Shown: positions 11,354 to 20,946 of the stretch, in pieces
How positions within the stretch are numbered: position 1 is the first letter of the stretch
Layout of the letters: every line of letters starts with the position of its first letter
NCBI GenBank assembly: GCA_963971225.1
Contig: OZ020267.1
Span: 70,655,718-70,719,717 of the forward strand
Reading direction: 5' to 3'
Source: Melieria omissa
Taxonomy: Eukaryota; Arthropoda; Insecta; Diptera; Ulidiidae
DNA length: 64,000 nt
The notes under the pieces: model-generated
The model's database searches: none
What the model was told of the DNA's origin: nothing
Seen by the model: the letters and a program-made list of their open reading frames with translations, nothing else
Translations under genes and position numbers: made by a program

Positions 11354-11786
11354 TGTTACGAAAATTACTTCACAGGTTCGTTTTGATTGTGTTTGAAAAT
11401 AAAACCACTTCAATTATTCAGCGCAAACGCAGTCAAACACCAACAATCGCTTTATTTACAAATTTACACTTGTTCTACTTTACACTACTACTATTGCATG
11501 TTTCCCCATTGCTTGCTCTACACAGACTCGACTCCTTGCGCTGCACACTGCTGCATTTTATACCAGTGGTCTTATCGCGCCGAAGTTTCTTTCACATTCC
11601 AGTATTACTTTCTATCTCGATTGTTCTAGCAAAGCTCATCACCTTCCGCGAACCATCCCTGCCATATCGGCATTATAACCAGCGAATTATACCAAATTTG
11701 CCGTACTCAAAAGTTCATGCCTAAAAGTATGCTTCGAAAAGCATTCCTCGTTTCAATATCACAGCACAGATTGACTTATCGTTTTA
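11354..11786 (-). mobile_element. Solo LTR, gypsy-like, minus orientation
   Basis: 433 bp flanked by a 4-bp duplication GTAT (11350-11353 and 11787-11790). It starts TGTTACGAAAAT and ends CGTTTTA. Read on the minus strand it carries a TATAAAA box, a downstream AATAAA signal and a CATACTTTTAGGC motif in U3. It is clearly homologous to the LTRs at 33529-33944 (+) and 30268-30661 (-), and to the fragment at 21893-22015 (+). No internal retroelement sequence is present, so it is the product of LTR-LTR recombination. The strand given is that of LTR transcription. Confidence 0.8.
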
Positions 11787-11839
11787 GTATGTTGTAACAC
11801 GTGTTGAAAACACAGTGTTGCATATACATTTCAAACGGG

Positions 11840-12262
11840 TGAATCTTTTCATGTCACCATGGGACTAAATGTGTCTCAAACCGAGGCTGTTATCCTAACC
11901 TAACATAACTATAACCCAACCATGTAGAATTTTGAATGTCACAATGGGTCTAAATTTGTCTCATACCGATGCAACCATCCCAACCTAAGTAGGCCCACAC
12001 GGCAAAAAATTTTGATGTCGCAATGGCCTTAATTTGTCTCAGACCGAGACAGCAGTCCTAACCTAACTTGAAACTTAGTAGTTATGACCCAATAGTGCGG
12101 AAATTTTCATGTCACAATGGACCTAAATGTGTCTCAAAACGACGCAGTCATCGTAACCTAACTTGAACGAAGTATGACCCAAGCGGTTGCAACTTTTGGT
12201 GTCACAATGGTCTTAGAATGTATCCCAAACCGAGGTATCCAAACCTAACCTAACCTAAGTGT
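11840..12262. repeat. Minisatellite, about 75-95 bp unit, 5 copies
   Basis: Five imperfect copies share TGTCACAATGG, CTAAATNTGTCTCA and ACCGAG, followed by TCCTAACCTAAC. They begin at about 11843, 11928, 12006, 12101 and 12189. The last copy ends in three CCTAA units. Confidence 0.85.
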
Positions 12263-12265
12263 CAT

Positions 12266-13032
12266 TGACTACTAGAAATGTTGGCTATATGGACGGAATT
12301 AATCAACTTAAACATCTATCTATATATATCTTTCACTAAAAAAAATTATTTTTAAAGTAAAACTAAAAAGACTTGAAAAAATTGGCGGAAAATGTACATA
12401 AATCTGTCTAGATCCACTGACGAGTTGTCACCTCACCACTTTCACTGTGATCGCTGTGAACAGTTGGATTGACGTGAAACAGGCTACAGGGGAGTTCGTA
12501 TCGCAAAAATCTTCCCTCTGAACGCTGTGCCCTGTAGCCTTTTTTTCAAGGCCTCCCTTTTTCTTGCCATTGTCTTTTGTTCGAAACACTAACTTGCTGC
12601 TGATGATCCTTCGTTGCTCTGGGTGCTCTTTAATGTCCCAGATTCCGCTGTCTATTTGAGCTAAATACTCGTTTTCTATAGCTTTGCATTACGTCATGGA
12701 ATCAATGGAAAATCCATTAATTAATTTAATCCATTAAATCCATTTGACTCTGAAGATGTCCAATATAACAGAAAACCAAACAATAAGCATCTAACTGTAG
12801 TGTAGTTCATTCATCAGTCGACTATTGCTGACCTAAAAATTCTCATTCAATTTTTTTTGCTGTTGCATATTTTTTTCTTCCGACGTGTTTTTTGAAGATT
12901 ATGGAAATTTGTTAACGATTTTTATGTGTGAGATTATTGAAATTGGTTAACGACTTTTATGTGCGACTGACTTGTCGTTGCGCGGAAATTATCACATAAT
13001 TTTAAAGCCAATAACCATTTGCAGCTGCGACA
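12266..13032. other. Unique AT-rich stretch with one strong inverted repeat
   Basis: No gene. Perfect 11-bp arms AGGCTACAGGG (12481-12491) and CCCTGTAGCCT (12530-12540) are separated by 38 bp and followed by a T run. The rest is unremarkable. Confidence 0.5.
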
Positions 13033-13519
13033 TACACTAGTCAGAATAAGTTTGCGTACAAGGGGTACGTAGTTTTTTCATATGAAAAATAAATCACTTA
13101 AAGTAATTTTTCAAAAACAAAATATTTTTTATTTTTTCCGTAAACTTAGTTCATTTATTCCATTAAGATAATAATAACAAAAACTTGACCAAACTGTAAA
13201 AGGAGGGCCAAAAACAAAATATGTTATGAATTCACCTCAGAAAAAGTTTGCGTACAAGATGAGATTATGTAGTTAAAATTCAATTGAAACTAAGTTTTGT
13301 CCAAAAATCAATAACTTTGTGAATTTTCTTTTCTCGCTTGAACTCCCTGCAGAAGTTTTGGCGCTAATTTTTTCAATTCGGTGTTTTTTCAGCGGTTATT
13401 TTGTTATATCCTTGAATTGTTGTATTGGTTAACTATATCTTAGAAGATGGAGTGTTGTTGGGCTCAGGGTTTAACTGAACCCCTTATATACTCAATTAGA
13501 TGCACGGTAGGTGACTAGG

Positions 13520-13765
13520 GAGGGACTTTTGCAACTTTGTTGAGCCAGTTAATAGCAAACATAGCTTCGCATCGTATGCATTGCGCGCTAAGGTTGAAAA
13601 GATATGTTGGAATCTGATCCAAAGTTTTAAAACCTTGGCTTACATAAGCTTTTAGAATATGTAAATAACCCCCCGGAAGCATTTCTGAATAAAACAACAC
13701 AGCCTGCTCACTCCTTTTCCTGACATGCAGCCCCATACCATATCTCCACATATGCTATGCTTCAC
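13520..13765 (-). pseudogene. Tc1-like transposase, C-terminal part, decayed
   Basis: On the minus strand one frame reads GDMVWGCMSGKGVSRL, the hallmark of Tc1 transposases just before their second catalytic Asp. Another frame further on reads NWLNKVAKVPP and, after a stop, SPTVHLIEYIRG, which corresponds to the SPDLNPIEHLW region. Frameshifts and stops separate the pieces and the catalytic motifs are broken, so no functional protein is made. The mariner at 13811-15093 cuts this gene from its N-terminal part. Confidence 0.7.
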
Positions 13766-13810
13766 TGTTAATTTCAAATTTTTGTTATTAACAGGATCCT
13801 GTTCAAATTA

Positions 13811-15093
13811 ACACTTCGTTCAATAATGTGTGTGACTAACTAATTAAAACACATGTTTTTGCCAAAATTCATCAACATAGTCCCCTTTTAGGGAGATACA
13901 ATCATTCCAACGCTTTTCCAATCTTTCGATACCGCCTTTGTAGAACGATTTTTCTTTGCCTTCAAAATAGGCGTTAGTTTCGGCGATTACTTCATCATTT
14001 CAGCCAAATCTCTTACCACGGAGCATCTTTTTGAGGTCTGCGAAGAGCCAGTAGTCGCTGGGGGCCAGATCTGGAGAATACGGGGGATGAGGAAGCAATT
14101 CGAAGCCCAATTCATGCATTTTTGCCATCGTTTTCATCGACTTGTGACACGGTGCATTGTCTTGGTGAAACAACACTTTTTTCTTCTTCATATGGGGCCG
14201 CTTAATCGCGATTTCTTCTTTCAAACGTTCCAACAACGCTATATAATAGTCGCTATTGATTGTTTTTCCTTTCTCAAGATAGTCGATGAATATTATTCCG
14301 TGCACATCCCAAAATACTGACGCCATAACCTTGCCAGCCGATGTTTGTGCCTTTGGACGCTTTGGGCGGCTTTCACCGGTTGCATGCCACTCAGCAGACT
14401 GCCGATTTGACTCTGGAGTGAAATGGTGGATCCATGTTTCATCCATTGTGATGTACCGACGCAAAAACTCCGACTTGTTGCGCGTAAACATGTCCAAACA
14501 GCTCTTTGAATCATCGATTCGTTGTTGTTTTTGCTCCGGTGTGAGCAAACGCGGCACCCATTTCGAAAACACCTTTTTCATAACCAAATGTTCGTGTATT
14601 ATGGTGTCTACACTGCCTTCTGATATCTTTAGAATGTCAGCAATCTCCCCCACTTTCACTTTACGGTCGGACATAATGATTTTCAGTGTTTTTTCAACGT
14701 TTTCCGGAATAACAGCGTCATTTGGCCGTCCAGTAGATGGAATGTCATCGGTGTCTGTACGACCACGTTTGAATTCGGCATACCAATAACAAATGGTTCT
14801 TTTTGATGGAGCAGAGTCCGAATAATGTTTTTCAAGCCATTCCTGGCATTGAACAGTATTTTTTTTCATTAAAAAACAATGATAAATCAGCACACGGAAT
14901 TGCTTTGAATTCATTTTTTTTGAAAACTCAAAAGTAGTGTCACTTAAAGCACTGTAACTTGTAAACTAATGGTCGGATTGACATATAATTTTGACAGTAA
15001 GCCTAAAAAGGTTCACAATTTCGAAAAAAAATATTGATTTAGTATTAGTGCCGCCATCTATGTGTCAGTCACACACATTATTGAACGAAGTGT
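13811..15093 (-). mobile_element. Mariner element, full length, inserted in the Tc1-like element
   Basis: A 1,283-bp element with perfect 27-bp terminal inverted repeats starting ACACTTCGTTCAATAATGTG, flanked by TA duplications (13809-13810 and 15094-15095). It encodes a mariner transposase on the minus strand. Perfect termini and only one inactivating change in the gene indicate a recent insertion, younger than the Tc1-like element it interrupts. Confidence 0.95.
13844..14914 (-). pseudogene. Mariner transposase (DD34D) with one premature stop
   Basis: A cut-and-paste transposase of 356 codons with one in-frame TGA at codon 305 (14000-14002). Residues 1-110 hold the paired helix-turn-helix DNA-binding region (GRTDTDDIPSTGRPND, IADILKISEGSVDTI). 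The linker motif is KWVPRLLT (118-125). All three catalytic aspartates are present: D158 in MDETWIHH, D252 in FHQDNAPCH and D287 in YSPDLAPSDYW. The spacing between D252 and D287 is exactly the DD34D of mariner. Past the stop the same frame continues for 51 codons (NDEVIAETNAYF, then YKGGIERLEKRWNDC) to a natural TAA. The copy therefore lost function through a single change near the C-terminus; a truncated 304-residue product with an intact catalytic triad is still possible. Confidence 0.93.
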
Positions 15094-15109
15094 TAGTTGA
15101 TGCCTTTTA

Positions 15110-15440
15110 ATGCCAAATATGCCAAACCATTATCAGATAATAATGAAAGGTCCCACTTTCTATAGATAACAACATTTCGTCCCGGAAATCCGGTTTTTTA
15201 GACTCCTTGATGGACTCTTTTACGAAAGCAATTCTGTGCTCCTTGTAAGTAAGCTAAATATGGGCTTCTTACATGCTGTTATGTAGGGGAAGTATGTTTT
15301 TTTCAGAACTTTTCTTATAAAGTCACTGCTAATGGGGTTTATAAAATATTTCTGTACATTCCTGAAGATATTGGATGCAACTAGCCTTAGATTGTGATGC
15401 ACTGATCGCAAACAATCGAATCCTCTTGCTCGGGTAACTT
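15110..15440 (-). pseudogene. Tc1-like transposase, N-terminal/middle part, decayed
   Basis: The minus strand beyond the mariner contains weak but ordered Tc1-like features. A segment reading SSDFIRKVLKKTYFP sits where the bipartite DNA-binding domain would end. A segment reading KEHRIAFVKESIKESKKPDFRDEM resembles the HRQKRLEFAKEH...DW region before the first catalytic Asp. Frames are interrupted. Recognition rests mainly on position inside the Tc1-type termini and on the C-terminal match. Confidence 0.45.
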
Positions 15441-15499
15441 AAGAAAATGGTCAGATCGTAGTAACCAAACAAGATTTTCTGGTTTTTTTTTAGATTTAA

Positions 15500-16231
15500 G
15501 GGAAGGCTCCCCTGGATTTGGGCAAAAATAAGGCAAAGTTTGTAATTTTTTTGTGGGATAATGAAAAGGCGTACAAACTTCCGGTTTTGACTATTAAATT
15601 CGTCTATTATTTAGGAGTTTAAATAGTTAAAAAACTTGATGAAATTCAAAATGGCGGCTACAAAATGGCGATTTCCGTAGGCCTCTGCGCGCCAAACATC
15701 GCTCGAGAACTGTAATCCTGCAGCCTCTTGTAGTGGACTGAAATCAAAAAGCATTGTCATTACTTAAAGATAACAAAATTGTCTGTGCATTGAACCAGAC
15801 TCAAAAAATTGAAACGAAAAATTCTTGCACAATGAATATTTGAAGAAAAAAGTTAAATTTTTTGCACCTTTTTTTAATTTCAACCACATTTAAAAATTAA
15901 AAATAAATAACTATTTATGCAAATTGTAGGTTCAAGGCATACAGAAAATCAAATACATTCGAGCAGTTTTTAGATGAAGAAAATCGGATCATTAGATCAA
16001 GTCCGGTGATTTCAGTTAGATTGGAAAAAATGGTTTCGAGATAAACGCGTTTGAAGCAAATTAGAGCAGTGGAGCGTACCGTAGCGCGCGTGAGACAGGT
16101 GTGTTCTCCCATGAAAATACGCGTCGTATCAAAAAATCCTTTTACACACATATTCTACATATATGTAGCCTTCGTTTTATGCAAAAAAAAAAAAAAAACA
16201 TTTTTCGGTCCAAATCCAGGGGAGCCTTCCC
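15500..16231 (+). mobile_element. TTAA-flanked MITE, copy 1 (Kolobok- or piggyBac-like)
   Basis: 732 bp with terminal inverted repeats starting GGGAAGGCTCCCCTGGATTT, flanked by TTAA at 15496-15499 and 16232-16235. No transposase is encoded. TTAA targets are shared by the piggyBac and Kolobok superfamilies. Ends beginning GGG rather than CCC favour Kolobok from what I know of these families, but this is inference. The strand is relative to copy 2, which is in the opposite orientation. Confidence 0.8.
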
Positions 16232-16235
16232 TTAA

Positions 16236-16989
16236 GGGGAGGTTCTCCTCTTTTTTTTTCAAAAAATCAATTTTTTTTTTTTTGATGAAATGAAAGGTAT
16301 GAATGTCGAGAATATGTGTGCAAAAGGATTTTTCGATCCGCAGCATATTTATCGCATAGGAGCGTCTCTGATGCGTCGAACTTTCGCGCGCGGAGGAACG
16401 CTCTGGTGCTATTTTACTGCGCGGCCAAAGATGTTTACGCGTTTATCTCAAAACCATTTTTTTCATCATAACGTCAAGCGTAACTCATGATCTACTTATC
16501 CGAGTTACTTCATCTATAGCATTTCTTAAAGGGTATGATTTTTTATATGACTTATACCTAAAACAAATATAAACAAATGTGTAATAATAGTCTTTTAACA
16601 AAAGAAAAGTCGAAAAGAAGATGGTAAAAATTGAACTTTTTCTATGATTATGCATAAATTAGATGATTTTTTATAAAAATTATTCAAAAATAGGTATAAG
16701 TCATAGGGAATTTAATATTCTTTACTATAAAAAAAAAATTTTTGATTTCAGTTCACTACAAGTGGCTACAGCCTTGACGTTTCCGAACAATGTCTCGCTT
16801 GCAGAGGTTGACAAGACCCGCCATTTTTGGGCCGCCATATTGGATTTTGTAAAAAAAAAATTTTTTCTTGTATTTTAGAAAGATGGCTTAATAAATCATC
16901 AAAACCGGCTATTCGTGAGTCGTTTCATTATCCGACAGTAAATGAAAGAATTTCGCTTTATTTTCGGCCGAAAAGAGGAGAACCTCCCC
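16236..16989 (-). mobile_element. TTAA-flanked MITE, copy 2, inverted
   Basis: 754 bp with terminal inverted repeats starting GGGGAGGTTCTCCTCTTTT, flanked by TTAA at 16232-16235 (shared with copy 1) and 16990-16993. Its reverse complement aligns with copy 1 along much of its length: GGATAATGAAA, CCGGTTTTGA, an ATGGCGGC block, CTTGTAGTG-ACTGAAATC, then CGCGTTTATCTC-AAACCATTTTTT and ATATGTGTG-AAAAGGATTTTT. The two are therefore old, diverged members of one family in opposite orientation. Confidence 0.8.
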
Positions 16990-17476
16990 TTAAGATGGCT
17001 TTTTGAAATGATGAATGTGCTCTCCCAAAAGTTTCCCTAATTTCATGAAATTTTTTGTCAATTTTGAAAAGTTTTTGTAAGATTATTCTTTATCCATTTT
17101 TAATATTTTTCTGTTGAATTCTATTGCTTTCTATAAAATTTCAAGCACATATACGGTTCCAAATAACTTACAAGTCCGTTTACTGTTCAATGGAATACAA
17201 TTTTTCCAAAAAAAATAAAGAGCATAACCGGAAGTTCCCGTTATTAGTTTTGTACGCAAACTTATTCTGCACCGTTTTGTGAGTATATTGTCAATAAATA
17301 CGAATACATGGAAAATTATTATTTTAATTCATCTAAAACAGAACAAAAAGTGCAGTTAAGGCATATATGAATAATGTGGATACGTTTTTATAAACAGAGA
17401 ACCCATTTTTGAGGTCAAAATTAATCATAAAATATTTTTGACTTGCCTGTACGCAAACTTATTCTGACTAGTGTAT

Positions 17477-18249
17477 GCGCGAACCGAAATCGATCGCTGC
17501 ACCATGTGTGGCATTCGTATGTAGCAACAACAGCAACAACAGCATCACCGAGTTGGGCAAAAGACTTGTAATCCGCTTACAAGCTTTTCACATTTTTGCT
17601 GTTGAAAGAGCGCTGATATTTTTTTTTTGTGAAAATTTTTTACAGTTTTTGCAATTTTCAGCTAAACATCGGCTGGTTAGGATATGCTCGGAATTATTGA
17701 AGAAAAATTGCTAAAAATCAAAATCATGTCGTGTACTTCAGTTTGACTTTGAGTTGGTTTGTTTTTGCGTTCGATTATTTCACTGTCAAAGAGACGAGAT
17801 TAAATATTTGCAATAGGTGTTTTTTTAAGGCTGACATACAGGGTGTGGTAGCTGATAGTATATGAAATTGGTAACTCACGTTTAGGTCACTTAAAAGAAA
17901 TTGAGGAGGAAAAAATGTAACTCGTTTTGTGTCTGTGTGATCGGATTACGCTAGACGGGTTAGAAAAATAAGATTTCCAGAAACTTTACAGACACTTTTG
18001 TAATAGCTTGACTCGACAGTTATGAAAACTGAACGCACGCATCAAAGTTGGACTTCCAGCAAAGAAAAAATATGCCATATTTCGAAAATTTTTTCGATAA
18101 AGACGACAACACCAGTTAGACATTTTGTCATTATGTCGATTTCGTTTTTTTTTAATGTTAAAAATGCATAAAATGTCCAGTAATCGTCAAGTCCTACCAT
18201 CATGTGAGTACTGTTTTGGTTGTCCACGCGCTAAAAATTAAACAAAAAA
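17477..18249. other. Unique stretch between the Tc1-like element and mariner 3
   Basis: No gene recognised. The 5' end of the mariner that is readable from 18250 probably lies here, but I could not identify its terminal inverted repeat or helix-turn-helix coding region. Confidence 0.4.
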
Positions 18250-20085
18250 TTGTTTGAAACCACTTGAATAATTCTGGATATAAAAAGAACCTGGATGTAT
18301 TGGTGACACACGAGCTACCGCGTAAAAAATCCCCATGGATCAAACTACCATCTGTGAATCGCTAATAGCTAAATTGCAACAAAATCGATTAATTTCTGAA
18401 GTGAATGGTGACTGGTTTTGAGAACTGAATCACTTACAACAACGTTAAGTAAAAACAATCGCTATCGAAAAACGTTGGGCCCGCGTATGCGGTGATTAAG
18501 CCCCAGGATTGATGAACAGGAACGTTTTGCTGTGTGTTTTAATGGGATAGGCAGGGAATCATCACTATGAGCTGCTTCCTGATCGCCAAAATCTTAAGTC
18601 GGACCTGACTGAAAACAATTGGACCGTCTGAAGGAAGCAAATATCTAGAATCGGCCAGCTTTGATTATTAGGAGTGAAATATCGAAACACACATCGATAT
18701 TCTTGCCAGATATACTCACCAGACGCTCCGGAAAGTCGATTTATAGGTTCTTAGGAGAGAAATTGCGTTCCTTTAGGATAACGTCGGCCGGCACAAATTG
18801 ATAGTTACTGACTGAAGCTCCTATATGATGGTTGACAGGAGTGGACTTGTGTTCCCTTAGAACAACGTCGGGCCAGGTACATCGAAAGTGACTCGCCAGA
18901 AGCTTCGGGAGAATAATTGACAGGTTTTTATAAGAGGTATTTTGTTCTATTAGAACAACGTCGGGCCAGACACATCGATAATGACTCGCCAGAAGCTTCG
19001 GGAGAGCTTGGTTGAGAGGGTCTTAAGAAGGGAATGATGTTCTATCAGTACAATCTTAGGCCAAATACGTCGATAGTGACTCGCCAGAAGCTCTGGGAGA
19101 TTTGTTGATAGGGTCTTACGAAGGGAATTGTATTCTATCAGATCAATCTCAGGACACACCCATCGATATTGACTCGGCAGAAGCTCTGGGAGGTTGGTTC
19201 ACAGGTTTTTAGGACAGGAATTGTGATCCATTAGAACAACGCTAGGCCAGACACACCGATAGCGACTTGCCAGAAGCTCTGGGAGATTTGTTGACAGGGT
19301 CTTATTGGGGGAATTTTGTTTTATCCGAGCAGTCTCGGGACACACCCATCGATAATGACTCGCCAGAAGCTTCGGGAGAGCTTGGTTGAGAGGGTCTTAG
19401 GAAGGGAATGGTGTTCTATCAGAACAATCTCAGGACACACCCATCGATATTGACTCGACAGAAACTCTGAGAGGTTGGATGACAGGTTCTTAGGAGGGGA
19501 ATTGTGTTCTATCCGAGCAATCTCAGGACACACCCATCGATAGTGACTCGCCAGAAACTCTGAGACGTTGGATGACAGGTTCTTAGAAGGGGAATTGTGT
19601 TCTATCCGAGCAATCTCAGGACACACCCATCGATAGTGACTCGCCAGATGCTTCGGGAGGTTGGATGACCGGTTCTTAGAACGAACGAACAACGTCGGGC
19701 CCGACTCATCGAAAGTGACTCGCCAAAACGTCCGGAAGGTTGGTTGAGTGGTTCTTAGGTGAGAAGTTTTAATAAATCGGGGCAATGTCAGGCCACACAC
19801 ATCGATAGTGACTTACATGAAGCTCCGGGATGTTGCTAGGAGATTCTTATACTTCCACCTTAAAGTTCAGATCTGGCACCAAGTGATTACCATGGATGTC
19901 TATGGTGAATGATTTTGCTATGAAAAAGTTGTCTCAAGAGAAGTTTGTGAAAATAGGCTGTCCCAAATTTTATGCCAATAGGGACAAGAATTTCTATGTG
20001 AGAAATCTAAAGAAATTATCTTCGAAATGGCAACAAATTATGGAACAAATTATTCTAACTGTGCTAAGTAAAGTCGTCAATTGAA
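18250..20085 (+). pseudogene. Mariner transposase (mellifera-like), split by amplification of its own catalytic segment
   Basis: Plus-strand frames recover a mariner transposase in order, with stops and frameshifts. Pieces are HLNNSGYKKNLDVLVTHEL (18265-18322), MDQTTICESLIAKLQQ (18334 on), a first-Asp region with GTGACTGG (TGD) near 18411 and ATCACTTACAACAA near 18429, LLCVLMG and HYELLP near 18528-18575, then LDRLKEA at 18619-18641. Next come about 13 tandem copies of the second-Asp region (18700-19840). The gene then resumes with LAPSDYH at 19878-19898, SMVNDFA, FYANRDKNFY and SKWQQIMEQ up to 20081. The helix-turn-helix part is unreadable. The C-terminal motifs match mellifera-type mariners as I know them. 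The gene is dead. Confidence 0.85.
18700..19845. repeat. 93-bp minisatellite derived from mariner catalytic segment
   Basis: About 13 copies, anchored by GTGACTCGCCAGAAGC at roughly 18714, 18806, 18891, 18983, 19078, 19169, 19262, 19357, 19451, 19545, 19639, 19717 and 19809. The spacing is 91-95 bp apart from a shorter unit near 19700. Each unit corresponds to 31 codons of the flanking mariner gene: a GVVFHQDNARPHTS-like part, then TRQKLRELGWEVL-like. A readable copy gives GIVFYQNNLRTHPSILTRQKL. Because 93 is a multiple of three, some units stay open on the minus strand (19321-19800, 159 codons); that frame is a by-product. Confidence 0.9.
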
Positions 20086-20946
20086 GTCTTCAATTTCATA
20101 GCCTATACTACCTGCCATCTCATGCACCCTGTATGCGCACATCTGCCTCGAACGTGTGTCACTGATGAGCGCCATCGGCGTTCGACATATGAGAACAGCG
20201 AAATCAGATATTATGTAGCTTTGCGTTTTTGTTGTTGTCATGCCGTTTGTGCTGCGTCTCTATGTGTGTGTCTTCTACCTTATCTCACTTTTTCTTACAT
20301 CTCTCCTGTCCGTTTTTTCTGTCTCCCTCTATCACTTACATTCCTTCATTGATATGGTATACTTTTTCGCTTTGGCGTTGCATGTTTGCCACATTTTTGT
20401 TGTTGTTGCTGCTGCTACTTCGTACGATGCGCGCTTTATCGCTTTTCGCCAAAGATAAACAAAGTTGTGGTTCGTTGCATTTGGCATTGGTGTTGTAGTT
20501 GTTGTTGTTGCGATATTATCCTTTGCGCTCTTTATGTCCCTTTATGTCGCCTCAAAAAATTGGGTGCGAATGCGTGCTGCGATTTCCCTACAATTCAGAC
20601 GCCTTTTACACTTTTGCCTCTGTTTTTTTGTTTTTTGTTACTTACTTTTGTAAAGTTTGCTGATGATGGCTTTTTTTTTCTTGTTTTACTTACAGCTTAG
20701 AAAAGTCTCATGTTTTACTTTTACTTATGAAAAAGTTGCACTTTCATGTTTTTGTTTTTTGTTTTTGATTCTTGTTTTTTTTGTTGTTTTTTGTTTTTGT
20801 TGTGTTTTTTGTTGTTGTTTTTTTTGTTTTTGTTTTTTAGCAATTTCAATGTATTGGCGGCAGCGAAGAGCGCGCGAGCATTGTTCACTTTCGAATACGA
20901 TTTTGCATTTCCTTTGCATTGCATGATCTAATAATTCGATTTTTTT
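20086..20946. other. T- and GTT-rich low-complexity stretch
   Basis: Dominated by pyrimidine-rich and TTTTTGTTTTTG-type sequence (20640-20840), with CTGCTGCTAC-type tracts. Many overlapping open frames result, all leucine/phenylalanine/cysteine-rich and without family features. I see no gene. Confidence 0.55.

Larger units (their letters stand above)
13035..17473 (-). mobile_element. Tc1-like IR/DR transposon, degraded, with nested insertions
   Basis: Perfect 29-bp inverted termini (13032-13060 and 17448-17476, including the TA target duplication) enclose 4.4 kb. A second copy of the terminal motif (AAGTTTGCGTACA) lies about 200 bp inside each end (about 13238 and 17248). This gives the inverted repeat/direct repeat layout of Minos-, Paris- or Sleeping Beauty-type Tc1 elements. 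Decayed transposase remains lie on the minus strand. Later insertions are a complete mariner (13811-15093) and two TTAA-flanked MITEs (15500-16231 and 16236-16989). Without them the element would be about 1.7 kb, a normal Tc1 length. Confidence 0.85.

Noticed and set aside
12240..12258. CCTAA repeated three times, resembling the insect TTAGG telomere repeat
   Set aside because: Only three units, inside a CCTAACCTAAC-containing minisatellite; flies lack TTAGG telomeres. Chance extension of the minisatellite unit.
19321..19800. 159-codon minus-strand frame with a 31-residue repeat, looking like a repeat protein
   Set aside because: It runs antisense through the mariner-derived 93-bp array; the frame stays open because 93 is a multiple of three. 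No start context or flanking gene.
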